A model generated the notes under the pieces. It saw only the letters and a program-made list of their open reading frames with translations, made no database searches and had not been told where the DNA came from. Of a stretch of 45,375 nt of DNA, positions 24,438 to 32,137 are shown piece by piece. Source of the stretch: an uncultured Eubacteriales bacterium (lineage in GTDB: Bacteria > Bacillota > Clostridia > Oscillospirales > Oscillospiraceae); NCBI GenBank assembly GCA_949283375.1, contig CASDSM010000021.1:1-45375 (forward strand), in the 5' to 3' direction. Position 1 is the first letter of the stretch, and every line of letters starts with the position of its first letter. The position numbers and the translations under genes are program-made.

Positions 24438-25324
24438 GCCGCCTCGTCCGGGGCGGGGTGGTCGGTGTCCCCGTCGTTGAGCTTGCGGTACTCCGACGGG
24501 GTGCACCCGAGCTGCTGCTTGAAGCTGCGGTTGAAGGTGGCCAGCGAGTTGAAGCCGGAGCGCATGGAGATCTCGGTGATGGACAGTGAGAAGTCCGCCA
24601 GCAGGTTCTGCGCCCAGCGGATGCGGCAGAGGGTGAGGTAGTCGTGGCAGGTGCTGCCGGTGAACTCCTTGAACAGGCGGGCAAAGTGGTATTTGCTGAA
24701 GCCCGCGTGCTCCGAAATCTGCTCGAGGGAGAGGTTTTCCGTGCAGTGCTCGCGGATATAATTGCAGATGCCGCGAAACAGCCGGTCATACTCCTGCTGC
24801 TTGGAGGGGCTGGCCCCCTCGATCACCTCGCGCCCATCCGACTCCCGGCCGAGCAGGACGAAGAAGTGGAGCATCAGCGAGTAGATCTCCCCGTCCCGGT
24901 AGGGGTGGTCGCCGAAATACTCGCCGCGCACCTGCTCGAGCACCGCCATCAGACTGCCCGCCAGCTGCGGCGACTGATTCACCCGCACGAGATAGTACGG
25001 GCTCATCATTGAGAACAGAAAGTTCAGGTCCTGAATGGAGTTGAAGCGCTCGGCGGTGTAGTTGAGGATATAGCGCGCGCCGCTCTCCGGGGCGCGGATG
25101 GAGTGCAGCTCGCCCGAGGCGATGATGAGCACGTCCCCGGGATAGAGGGTGAGCACACCGCCGCCGACGGTGACCTCATAGGTGTTGCTCAGCGGGGCGA
25201 TCACCTCCCCGGCCTTGTGCCAGTGGGGCGGAAAGCACTCGTCGTTTTCGTTGAGGTAGAAGCGGACGATGCGGGAGTTGCTGTAATTGACGGTCTCCCG
25301 CGTCCCGTGCAGAGTCTCGATCAT
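24428..25324 (-). CDS. AraC-family transcriptional regulator (cupin sensor)
   Basis: The protein has 298 residues. An N-terminal cupin-like sensory domain (about 1-150; PHWHKAGEV, YPGDVLIIASGELHSI) precedes a C-terminal AraC domain (about 185-285) with two helix-turn-helix units: SLEQISEHAGFSKYHFARLF and SITEISMRSGFNSLATFNRS. Such regulators usually activate adjacent sugar-use genes on binding a sugar. It is divergent from uxuA across 87 bases and convergent with aguA, so uronate or xylan-derived sugars are likely effectors (inference). AAGGAAG precedes the ATG. The N-terminus lacks membrane helices, unlike the YesN-type regulators often found with Lpl transporters. Confidence 0.9.
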   Translation of the reverse strand: MIETLHGTRETVNYSNSRIVRFYLNENDECFPPHWHKAGEVIAPLSNTYEVTVGGGVLTLYPGDVLIIASGELHSIRAPESGARYILNYTAERFNSIQDLNFLFSMMSPYYLVRVNQSPQLAGSLMAVLEQVRGEYFGDHPYRDGEIYSLMLHFFVLLGRESDGREVIEGASPSKQQEYDRLFRGICNYIREHCTENLSLEQISEHAGFSKYHFARLFKEFTGSTCHDYLTLCRIRWAQNLLADFSLSITEISMRSGFNSLATFNRSFKQQLGCTPSEYRKLNDGDTDHPAPDEAAQG

Positions 25325-25354
25325 AATTTCGTTCTTCCTTCTGCGGCAAGATTC

Positions 25355-25370
25355 GTCCGGCGCTCCGGAC
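25355..25370. promoter_or_regulatory. Inverted repeat between araC-type gene and uxuA
   Basis: GTCCGG-CGCT-CCGGAC has perfect six-base arms. It lies in the 87-base gap between the divergent regulator and uxuA, where an operator would be expected. No clear promoter hexamers were found in the gap. Confidence 0.4.
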
Positions 25371-25411
25371 GGTGGAAAGCGATATCAAAACAGAAAAAGG
25401 AGTGGAAAACC

Positions 25412-26482
25412 ATGCAAATGACCATGCGCTGGTATGGCAGCGGACACGACACTGTCACCCTGAAGCAGATCCGCCAGACCGCCTATGTCAAGGGGGTCAT
25501 CACCACGCTCTACGACAAGATGCCGGGCGAGCTGTGGACGTTCGACGAGATCCTCGCCATGAAGCGCGAGGTGGAGGACGCCGGCCTCGCTCTGGCGGGC
25601 ATCGAGAGCGTCAACGTCTCAGACGCGATCAAGACCGCCTCGCCCGACCGCGACCGCGATATTGACAGCTACATCCAGACCCTGGAGAACCTCGGCAAGG
25701 CGGACGTCCACATGGTCTGCTACAACTTCATGCCGGTGTTTGACTGGACGCGGACGGAGCTGGCCCGGATGCGCGCGGACGGGTCCACCGTCCTGGCCTA
25801 CAACCAGGGGGCGGTGGACGCCATCTCCCCGGAGCGGATGTTCGAGAGCATCGCCGGAGAGATGAACGGCACCGTGATGCCCGGCTGGGAGCCGGAGCGG
25901 ATGGCGAAGGTGAAGGAGCTCTTCGAGCTCTACAGCGGCATCGACGACGACACCCTCTTTGCCAACCTGAAATACTTCCTCGAGGCGATTATGCCGGTGT
26001 GCGACAAGTATGATATCAATATGGCCATCCACCCGGACGACCCGGCCTGGAGCGTGTTCGGACTGCCGCGCATCATCATCAGCAAGGAGAACATCCTGCG
26101 CATGATGAAGATGGTGGACAACCCCCACAACGGCGTCACCTTCTGCACCGGCTCCTACGGCACCAGCCTGAAAAACAACCTGCCGGAGATGATCCGCGCG
26201 CTGCGCGGGCGCATCCACTTCGCCCACATCCGCAACCTGCGCTTCAACGACGGCGAGCGCGACTTTGAGGAGTCCGCCCACCTCTCCAGCGACGGCACCT
26301 TTGACATGCACGCGATCATGCGCGCGCTCTACGACATCGACTTTGACGGGCCCATCCGTCCCGACCACGGCCGCATGATCTGGGACGAGGTGGCCATGCC
26401 GGGCTACGGCCTGTATGACCGCGCGCTGGGCGCGGCCTACCTCTGCGGGCTCTGGGAGTCCATCGTCAAGGAGAACCGGTAA
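25412..26482 (+). CDS. uxuA: D-mannonate dehydratase
   Basis: The protein has 356 residues, the usual UxuA length. MTMRWYGSGHDTVTLKQIRQ, GIESVNVSDAIK, YNFMPVFDWTRTEL, MAIHPDDPAW, the GSYGTSLKNN segment and RPDHGRMIWDE are characteristic of UxuA, a TIM-barrel metal enzyme that dehydrates D-mannonate to 2-keto-3-deoxy-D-gluconate. ATG 25412 has AAGGAG nine bases ahead. It works directly after UxuB, which lies 16 kb away on the other strand, so the two glucuronate steps are split across the island. It is divergent from the AraC gene. No KDG kinase or aldolase follows; a convergent membrane-protein gene ends 24 bases after its stop. Confidence 0.95.
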   Translation: MQMTMRWYGSGHDTVTLKQIRQTAYVKGVITTLYDKMPGELWTFDEILAMKREVEDAGLALAGIESVNVSDAIKTASPDRDRDIDSYIQTLENLGKADVHMVCYNFMPVFDWTRTELARMRADGSTVLAYNQGAVDAISPERMFESIAGEMNGTVMPGWEPERMAKVKELFELYSGIDDDTLFANLKYFLEAIMPVCDKYDINMAIHPDDPAWSVFGLPRIIISKENILRMMKMVDNPHNGVTFCTGSYGTSLKNNLPEMIRALRGRIHFAHIRNLRFNDGERDFEESAHLSSDGTFDMHAIMRALYDIDFDGPIRPDHGRMIWDEVAMPGYGLYDRALGAAYLCGLWESIVKENR

Positions 26483-26506
26483 ACCCGCACCGGCCAGGCG
26501 GCGTGC

Positions 26507-27127
26507 TCAGGACGCGCCGCCCAGGCCGGTCATGATTTCGAAAAGCGCGTCGCTGCCGGGAAAGAGTTCGGCGGCGGACTCGCCCTGAAAGAAGGCGCGC
26601 CGGGCGAGGTAGAGCGGTCCGCGTGACAGACCCTCGCAGGTCCAGGCGACGCACATCTCCTCCCATCGGGCGGCCTCATAGTTCTCCTCCTCGCCGGGGA
26701 TGGAGCCGTCCAGATATTGCAGCACGCCGTAGGCGGCCTGGAAGGCCTCCGGGTCCTCGATGAGGAAGAGATAGCAGTTTTTCAGCTCCAGGTCCGCCAT
26801 CAGCTTCGCCTGCGCGGAGTAGGACAGGGCGGGGTCCGCCGTCTCCTCGTCCGGCTCGAAGTCGATGACGTACTGCAATACCTCGACAGTCACCTCTCCG
26901 TCCCCGTTCTGGTCCTCGCCGAGGGAGGACATCACCTGGCAGATGGCTGCCTCCTCCTCATCGGACAGGGCGGTGCTGCCGGCCCAGGCGATGCGGTAGT
27001 CCGGCTCCGGCCCGGCGCTCTGGCCGCTGGAGAAGTACAGCCCCAGCAGGACCAGTACGCCGGCGAGAACAAACCAGCCCCAGTGATAGCTGAGCCAGTG
27101 GGAAAAGGAGCGGTATTTGACAGTCAA
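26507..27127 (-). CDS. Single-pass membrane protein of unknown function, TTG start
   Basis: I do not recognise the family. The 206-residue protein has one N-terminal membrane segment (about 17-33: GWFVLAGVLVLLGLYF) and an exported acidic domain. An EF-hand-like loop DQNGDGEVTVEV (72-83) has Asp/Asn at calcium positions 1, 3 and 5 but Val at position 12, so binding may be weak or lost. The chosen start is TTG 27127, with GGAGG eight bases upstream; a longer ATG form to 27433 would run antisense into the YesL gene and has no ribosome site. It is divergent from the YesL-like gene, and the two may act together at the membrane. Confidence 0.6.
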   Translation of the reverse strand: MTVKYRSFSHWLSYHWGWFVLAGVLVLLGLYFSSGQSAGPEPDYRIAWAGSTALSDEEEAAICQVMSSLGEDQNGDGEVTVEVLQYVIDFEPDEETADPALSYSAQAKLMADLELKNCYLFLIEDPEAFQAAYGVLQYLDGSIPGEEENYEAARWEEMCVAWTCEGLSRGPLYLARRAFFQGESAAELFPGSDALFEIMTGLGGAS

Positions 27128-27209
27128 TGGGAGCACCTCCAGAAACGAAAGGTCATTCTGTATGCGCGGCAGCGCGTTCTGCCGCAGGAAAAGGAGCGAT
27201 ACGGCCAAC

Positions 27210-28013
27210 ATGATTTTCGGACAGGACTTTAACCGCTTGGGCGGAACCACCTCCGGCCCGCGTCTGGGCAGGGCGAAGGGGCTCTCCCGTCTCTGGGAGG
27301 TCTCCCTGGAGAATATGGGGCGGCTGGCGGTGAGCAATCTGCTGTGCGTCCTGGGCGCCGTCCCGGGCGCGCTGTGCATGTCCCTCGGGCTGATCGAGGG
27401 CGGCCAGCCGGTCTGGCTGCTGCTGGGCGGCATCCTGGGCGGGGCGCTCTACGGCGTCTGCTACGGGGCGATGATGGACGGCATCCTCCGCGCCCTGCGT
27501 GACGAGAGCAGCGGCTGGTGGCGGCAGTACCGCCGCGCCTGGCAGCGCGACTGGAAGGGCAACCTCCTGCCCGGCGTGATCATGGGCGTGCTGATCGCCC
27601 TGGTGCTGCATACCCTCAATCAGCTCTACCGGGGGCAGAGTCTGCCGCCGGCCATGCTGTTTTCGTCCCTGTTCGCCGCGGTGGGCGCGCTGGCGCTCTT
27701 CACCTACGCCTGGCCGCAGCGGGTCCTGCTCGACCTGGGGCTGGGGGCGATCTTCCGCAACAGCCTGCTCCTGGCCCTCTACCACCCCGTCAAAACCGTC
27801 CTCGCCGTCCTGCTGCAGGCGGTGTACTGGGGCCTGAACCTCTTCATGTTCCCCTACAGCACCATGCTGATGCTGGTGCTGGGGATCTGGTTCCCCGCGC
27901 TGGCGGCCACGCAGATGGTCTATCAGCCGCTCAACCGGGATATGAAGATTGAAGAGCGCCTCGGCATCGCCCCGGACGAGGAGGAAGACGAGGGGGAGGA
28001 AGCCGCCGATTGA
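27210..28013 (+). CDS. YesL-like (DUF624) membrane protein
   Basis: The protein has 267 residues with about five membrane segments and an acidic C-terminal tail (about 255-267). The start MIFGQDFNRLG, the segment RLWEVSLENMGRLAVSNLLC and the helix run FPYSTMLMLVLGIWF fit the YesL/DUF624 family. These proteins are encoded beside Lpl-type oligosaccharide importers and pectin or hemicellulose genes in Firmicutes, and their function is unsettled. The ATG 27210 has AAGGAG thirteen bases upstream, a somewhat long spacing. Its location 0.7 kb after uxuA suggests it belongs to the polysaccharide island. Confidence 0.75.
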   Translation: MIFGQDFNRLGGTTSGPRLGRAKGLSRLWEVSLENMGRLAVSNLLCVLGAVPGALCMSLGLIEGGQPVWLLLGGILGGALYGVCYGAMMDGILRALRDESSGWWRQYRRAWQRDWKGNLLPGVIMGVLIALVLHTLNQLYRGQSLPPAMLFSSLFAAVGALALFTYAWPQRVLLDLGLGAIFRNSLLLALYHPVKTVLAVLLQAVYWGLNLFMFPYSTMLMLVLGIWFPALAATQMVYQPLNRDMKIEERLGIAPDEEEDEGEEAAD

Positions 28014-28097
28014 CCGTTCATTTGAAGCCTAGTATACACGATTTTTCGTGAAAATGCCACTGGAAAAGAGGAAAAACCGCGCGAAAAAAAGGGAGAA

Positions 28098-28141
28098 ACG
28101 CCGCAGTGCGCTTGTTTGGGCGCGCTGCGGCGTGCTATAAT
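28098..28141 (+). promoter_or_regulatory. Promoter embedded in a 14-bp inverted repeat
   Basis: Arms 28098-28111 and 28120-28133 (ACGCCGCAG-T-GCGC against GCGC-G-CTGCGGCGT) pair with one wobble. The -35 TTGTTT (28112-28117) lies mostly in the loop, and the extended -10 TGCTATAAT ends at 28141, an 18-base spacer. A protein bound to the repeat would cover the promoter of the zinc-ribbon gene. It may also act as the terminator stem of the YesL gene, although no T tract follows. Confidence 0.55.
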
Positions 28142-28185
28142 ATGGGCAGAAAACGGGCGGAGGGACGCCGGAGGGGGAGAGCCGT

Positions 28186-28503
28186 GTGATTTGCCAGCAT
28201 TGCGGCATGCAGCAGCCGGAGGAGACGGCGTACTGCGTCTACTGCGGACAGAAAATCGGCGACAGCGAGCCGACGCCCCGCTGCGCCGTCTGTGGTTCGG
28301 AGATCAAGGGAAACGGCTCCTTCTGCGGCGTCTGCGGCGCGCCGGCGCGCGCGCCCGGCAAAGCGGTGCAGTCCCCGGCGCAGTCCCTCCGTCAGACGGG
28401 GGCAAACGGGGTGCCGCGCTGGCTCAACGCCCTGGCTGCCGGGCTGGGCGTGGTGATCCTGGTGCTGATGACCGTCCTCGTGGTCGGGCTGGCGATGCTC
28501 TGA
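28186..28503 (+). CDS. Double zinc-ribbon protein with C-terminal membrane anchor
   Basis: The protein has 105 residues. Two zinc ribbons are visible: CQHCGMQQPEETAYCVYCG (Cys 3, 6, 17, 20) and CAVCG...FCGVCG (four further Cys at about 33-51). After a Pro/Ala/Gln-rich linker comes one membrane helix (about 82-103). The start is a GTG with GAGGGGGAG ahead. Such zinc-ribbon/membrane proteins are common in Clostridia without assigned role; the ribbon would face the cytoplasm. A good promoter embedded in an inverted repeat lies just upstream. The gene appears monocistronic. Confidence 0.75.
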   Translation: MICQHCGMQQPEETAYCVYCGQKIGDSEPTPRCAVCGSEIKGNGSFCGVCGAPARAPGKAVQSPAQSLRQTGANGVPRWLNALAAGLGVVILVLMTVLVVGLAML

Positions 28504-28654
28504 TCGCGCAGGAAGGTATAAAATGCAGGACGAATGGAGGAGAGATGCATGAATTGCCTTCCAGACGTTGTAAAATGATGCTGTTTGTGCGTCAGATAGA
28601 AAAAAAGAAGCGGAGGATGACGGTAATTTTGCATATATTACAAGAGACGAACGA

Positions 28655-28683
28655 TTGACAGATGCAATTTCGGGTGCTATCAT
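28655..28683 (+). promoter_or_regulatory. Consensus promoter of amino-acid importer 2
   Basis: TTGACA (28655-28660), a 17-base spacer ending in TGC, and TATCAT (28678-28683). It lies about 105 bases before the ATPase gene, so the transcript starts with a leader of roughly 95 bases containing the hairpin at 28709. The stretch 28504-28654 before it holds no supported gene. Confidence 0.8.
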
Positions 28684-28708
28684 ATTCATGAACTCAAGGA
28701 GATGAAAC

Positions 28709-28752
28709 AAGGACGTTTCACCGGCCGTGTGCGGCTGGGGAAGCGTCCTTTT
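28709..28752 (+). terminator. Terminator-like hairpin in the importer leader (attenuator candidate)
   Basis: Outer arms AAGGACGTTTC (28709-28719) and GAAGCGTCCTT (28740-28750) pair with one wobble. Inner arms CCGGCCG (28721-28727) and CGGCTGG (28732-28738) pair with one wobble around a TGTG loop. The stem runs into TT-CCG-TTT, a short U-rich stretch. It stands between promoter and first gene, so it could stop most transcripts unless melted. A 29-codon ORF (28702-28791) runs through it and overlaps the ATPase start as ATGA, but its AAGGAG touches its ATG, which would make initiation poor. Confidence 0.55.
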
Positions 28753-28787
28753 CCGTTTGCCGTCGCGCGGCAGGAGGGGGAAGAGAT

Positions 28788-29510
28788 ATGATCCGACTGG
28801 AAAACGTGAACAAATACTTTGGTGACCTTCATGTGCTCCATGACGTGTCCCTGGAGGTGCGCGAGGGGGAGAAGCTGGTCATCATCGGCCCCTCCGGCTC
28901 GGGCAAGAGCACCACGGTGCGCTGCATGAACTTTCTGGAGGAGCCCTCGAGCGGCTCGGTGTATATCAACGGCGTGAAGCTGACTCACAAGAACCGCCGC
29001 CAGATCGTCCGGGACAATATGTCCATGGTCTTCCAGCAGTTCAACCTCTATCCGCACATGACGGTGATGCAGAACCTCACCCTCGCGCCCATCAAGCTCC
29101 AGCACAAGCCCCGCCAGGAGGCGGAGGAGCTGGCCTGGCACTATCTCGATGTGGTCGGCCTGACGGACAAGGCCAACGTCTATCCCACCACCCTCTCCGG
29201 CGGCCAGCAGCAGCGCATCGCCATCGCCCGCGCCCTGTGCAGCCAGACCAAGATCATCCTCTTTGACGAGCCCACCTCCGCCCTCGACCCGGAGACCATC
29301 CAGGAGGTGCTCGACGTCATGATCAAGCTCGCCAAGGAGAACATCACCATGGTGGTGGTCACCCATGAGATGGGCTTTGCCCGCCAGGTGGCCGACCGGA
29401 TCATCTTCATGGCGGACGGCCAGGTGCTGGAGGAGGGGAGTCCGGACCACTTCTTCACCAACCCGAAGAACGAGCGGCTCAAGCAGTTTCTGAGCAAGAT
29501 CATCAAGTGA
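28788..29510 (+). CDS. Amino-acid ABC transporter ATP-binding protein (GlnQ/GltL type)
   Basis: This is a 240-residue complete ATPase: Walker [11 protein letters not shown]-loop SMVFQQFNLYPHM, signature LSGGQQQR, Walker [15 protein letters not shown], and switch His in VVTHEMGFA. It is the first gene of the second amino-acid importer operon (ATPase, binding protein, permease, permease, cytidylate-kinase-like). GGAGGGGGAAG precedes the ATG. It is a clear paralogue of the ATPase at 5502, but the operon order is different, which argues against a recent tandem duplication. Confidence 0.94.
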   Translation: MIRLENVNKYFGDLHVLHDVSLEVREGEKLVIIGPSGSGKSTTVRCMNFLEEPSSGSVYINGVKLTHKNRRQIVRDNMSMVFQQFNLYPHMTVMQNLTLAPIKLQHKPRQEAEELAWHYLDVVGLTDKANVYPTTLSGGQQQRIAIARALCSQTKIILFDEPTSALDPETIQEVLDVMIKLAKENITMVVVTHEMGFARQVADRIIFMADGQVLEEGSPDHFFTNPKNERLKQFLSKIIK

Positions 29511-29605
29511 TTCGCCCTTGAGGGCGTGCTGGGCTGTCTCCGGCCCGCCTTTGAGATAAAATGACCCATCTGCAACATGCATCCAAGATTCAGGAGGGAA
29601 AGAAC

Positions 29606-30505
29606 ATGAAGAACTGGAAGAAGCTGCTGGCCCTGCTGCTGGCGCTGGTCATGTGCCTGGCCCTGGCCGCCTGCGGCGGCGAGAGCGAGGCGGAGGAAGA
29701 TGCCTCCGGCGACACCTCTGCCGCTGCGGAGGGCGACGCCTCCGGCGAGGCGGCGGACGCCGATGTGCAGGCCATCATCGACCGCGGCGTGCTCCGCGTG
29801 GGCGTGAAGAGCGACGTGCTCGGCTTCGGCTACCTCGACCCCACCACCAACGAGTATTCCGGCATTGAGATCGACCTTGCCCAGGCCCTGGCCGACAAGC
29901 TGGGCGTCGAGGTGGAGTACACCACCGTCACCGCCGCCACCCGCGGCGAGCTGCTCGACTCGGGCGACCTGGACTGCGTGCTGGCCACCTTCACCATCAC
30001 GGAGGAGCGCCGCCAGAGCTGGGACTTCACCACCGCCTACTACACCGACCACGTCACCGCGCTGGTGGAGACGGAGTCCGGCATCACCTCTCTGGAGGAC
30101 CTGGTTGGCGCGACGGTCGGCGTCTCCTCCTCCTCTACTTCCGCCCGCGCGCTGGTTGAGGCGATGATCGAGGCCGGCGTCATCACCGGCGAGGGCTTCG
30201 ACGCGGAGACCTTTGACCCCGCGCTCTGGACGGAGGGCGTCAGCTTCCGCCAGTATGACGACTATCCCGCCATCTCCACCGCCCTGAGCGCCGGTGAGGT
30301 GCAGGCCTTCTGCGTGGACCGCTCCATCCTGGCCTACTATCAGAGCGCGGACCGCAGCTTCATCGACGCGGAGTTTGCGCCGCAGGAGTACGGCATTGTC
30401 ACCCGCCTCGGCTCCGGCTTCTCTGCCTACTGCGAGGAGTTCGTGCAGGCCTGTCTCTCTGACGGCACGATCGAAGGCCTGATGGCGGAGTACAACCTCG
30501 GCTGA
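29606..30505 (+). CDS. Amino-acid ABC transporter, substrate-binding lipoprotein
   Basis: The protein has 299 residues. The signal peptide has a lipobox L-A-A-C with C23 lipidated. An acidic Ala/Ser/Gly linker to about residue 54 is followed by the family-3 binding fold: IIDRGVLRVGVKSDVLGFGY, YSGIEIDLAQALADKLGVE, LDCVLATFTITEERRQSWDF. Motifs fit glutamate/aspartate/glutamine-type binders. ATG 29606 is chosen because GGAGGG lies a few bases ahead; the upstream in-frame ATG at 29561 lacks a signal start. A short CGCCC-TTGA-GGGCG hairpin precedes the gene and a 14-bp hairpin follows it. It is anchored at the cell surface and feeds the two permeases. Confidence 0.92.
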   Translation: MKNWKKLLALLLALVMCLALAACGGESEAEEDASGDTSAAAEGDASGEAADADVQAIIDRGVLRVGVKSDVLGFGYLDPTTNEYSGIEIDLAQALADKLGVEVEYTTVTAATRGELLDSGDLDCVLATFTITEERRQSWDFTTAYYTDHVTALVETESGITSLEDLVGATVGVSSSSTSARALVEAMIEAGVITGEGFDAETFDPALWTEGVSFRQYDDYPAISTALSAGEVQAFCVDRSILAYYQSADRSFIDAEFAPQEYGIVTRLGSGFSAYCEEFVQACLSDGTIEGLMAEYNLG

Positions 30506-30540
30506 GCCGCCCCGGACAGAACAGAACCATGACGAATCGG

Positions 30541-30573
30541 CCGGCCCGTCCGCCCCGATGGCGGGCGGGCCGG
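30541..30573 (+). other. 14-bp hairpin between binding-protein and permease genes
   Basis: Arms 30541-30554 and 30560-30573 (CCGGCCCGTCCGCC against GGCGGGCGGGCCGG) pair with one wobble around a five-base loop. Only two T residues follow, so it more likely protects the binding-protein message from decay than terminates transcription. The same position holds a hairpin in importer 1. Confidence 0.65.
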
Positions 30574-30605
30574 TTCCCGTGAGAAAAGAGAGGAGGGATG
30601 GGACG

Positions 30606-31340
30606 ATGACGCATTTGATCGACACCTTTTCTGCCGATGCGTGGGCGAAGGTGTGGGCCTATCGCGGCACGTTCCTGCTGGGCCTGCAAAACACGCTGAT
30701 CACCGCCGTGTTCGGCCTGCTGCTGGCGCTGATGCTGGGCATCGTCTTCGGCCTGTTCGGCTCGAGCGGGAAGAAGCCGCTGTCCATCATCTCGCGCATC
30801 TATGTCGAGTTCATCCAGAACACACCCGTCCTGCTGCAGATGTGCTTTCTGTACTACGCCCTCGCCTTCAGCGGCGTCGGCGCGGACATCATCACCACCG
30901 GCATTGTCACCCTGGGCGTCTATACCGGGGCCTATATGGCCGAGGTGGTGCGCGCCGGCATCCAGGCGGTCCCACGCGGCCAGTTTGAGGCGGCGCAGAG
31001 CCAGGGCTTTGGCTATGTGCAGTATATGTACTACATTATCCTGCCGCAGAGCATCAAGATCATCCTGCCGCCCATGGTCAACCAGGCGGTCAACCTGTTC
31101 AAGAACACGTCCTGCCTGTACATCGTCGGCGGCGCGGACCTGATCTCGCTCACCTACAGCTTTGTCACCGGCGCCACCACCGGCGGCGCCTACGGCCCGG
31201 CCTATCTGGTCTGCGGGGCGATGTTCTTCATCGTCTGCTTCCCGCTCTCCTCGCTGGCCACCGCCTGGGAGACATCGCTCAAAAAGCGCGACGCGGGCAG
31301 CGCTGCCCTCGTGAGAAAGCTGGAGGAGGGGAAAGCGTAA
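30606..31340 (+). CDS. Amino-acid ABC transporter permease 1 (GltJ/GlnP type)
   Basis: The 244-residue membrane protein has about five helices. The coupling helix region is GIQAVPRGQFEAAQSQGFGY ahead of YIILPQSIKIILPP, and the leading helix is NTLITAVFGLLLALMLGIVFG. It forms half of a heterodimeric channel with the permease that follows. The ATG 30606 has GAGGG upstream; codons before it back to 30558 lack support. The stop TAA shares its last base with the next ATG (TAATG), so translation is coupled. Confidence 0.93.
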   Translation: MTHLIDTFSADAWAKVWAYRGTFLLGLQNTLITAVFGLLLALMLGIVFGLFGSSGKKPLSIISRIYVEFIQNTPVLLQMCFLYYALAFSGVGADIITTGIVTLGVYTGAYMAEVVRAGIQAVPRGQFEAAQSQGFGYVQYMYYIILPQSIKIILPPMVNQAVNLFKNTSCLYIVGGADLISLTYSFVTGATTGGAYGPAYLVCGAMFFIVCFPLSSLATAWETSLKKRDAGSAALVRKLEEGKA

Positions 31341-32116
31341 TGGATTGGGCTGCCAGTTTTTCCATTCTGATGCAGACGAGCGTTCTGCGCTATATCATGC
31401 TCGGTGCGGTCTTCTCCATCGCCATCGCGGCGGCGGCCGTGCTGTGCAGCATTCTCCTCGGCTCGGTCCTCGCCCTGGTGCGCAACTACTGCAACGGCAA
31501 GACCCGCCCCTTCAAGTGGATCGCGACGGCCTATATCGAGCTGTTTCGCAACACGCCGCTGCTGCTGTGGATCTTCGTCTGTTTGGTGGTCTGCCCCTGC
31601 CCGGAGTTTCTGAGCCGTCAGATGCTCGGGCTGAGCAGCGTGGAGGTGCGCATTCTCTTCCGCGCGTTTGTCGCGCTGGTGCTCTTCACCTCCTCCGTCA
31701 TCGCCGAGATCATCCGCGGCGGCCTGAACTCCATCGCGAAAGGGCAGTTTGAGGCCGCCCACAGCCAGGGCTTCGGCACCGTGCAGACGATGGTCTATAT
31801 CATCCTCCCGCAGGCCTACCGCGCGGTGGTGCCCACCCTGCTCAGCCAGGTGATCACCACCATCAAGGACTCGTCCTATCTGGCCAACGTCGCCGTCATC
31901 GAGCTGATGAGCCGGGTGCGGCGCGTGCTGGCCACCTCCAACGTCTATAACGGCGTCGGCACGCAGCTCATCAGCGACGTCTTCGTCCTCTTCGGACTGG
32001 CGTTTCTGATCTACTTTGCCATCAACTTCACGCTCTCGTGCATTGTGCGCTCGATGCAGAACCGCAAGCCGCGTCAGGCGGCCCGCCGCCAGGTCCGCCC
32101 GGCGACGGAGCCCTGA
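31340..32116 (+). CDS. Amino-acid ABC transporter permease 2 (GltK type)
   Basis: The 258-residue partner permease has coupling-helix sequence GGLNSIAKGQFEAAHSQGFG and YIILPQAYRAVVPTLLSQV, and an FRNTPLLLWIFVCLVVCP segment after helix 2. A short basic C-terminal tail rich in Arg, Gln and Pro (about 238-258) is cytoplasmic. With permease 1 it completes the channel. Two different permeases are typical of glutamate/aspartate importers, which slightly favours acidic amino acids as substrate; this is inference. Confidence 0.93.
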   Translation: MDWAASFSILMQTSVLRYIMLGAVFSIAIAAAAVLCSILLGSVLALVRNYCNGKTRPFKWIATAYIELFRNTPLLLWIFVCLVVCPCPEFLSRQMLGLSSVEVRILFRAFVALVLFTSSVIAEIIRGGLNSIAKGQFEAAHSQGFGTVQTMVYIILPQAYRAVVPTLLSQVITTIKDSSYLANVAVIELMSRVRRVLATSNVYNGVGTQLISDVFVLFGLAFLIYFAINFTLSCIVRSMQNRKPRQAARRQVRPATEP

Positions 32117-32137
32117 CGGAGAAGAGGAGGAGAGACT

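Noticed and set aside
28116-28658. Plus-strand frame overlapping the zinc-ribbon gene
   Set aside because: Out of frame with the eight spaced cysteines of the zinc-ribbon protein, which has the better start and ribosome site.
28576-28659. Short frame MMLFVRQIEKKKRRM upstream of importer 2
   Set aside because: No ribosome site and it ends before the promoter's transcription start; not supported as a gene.
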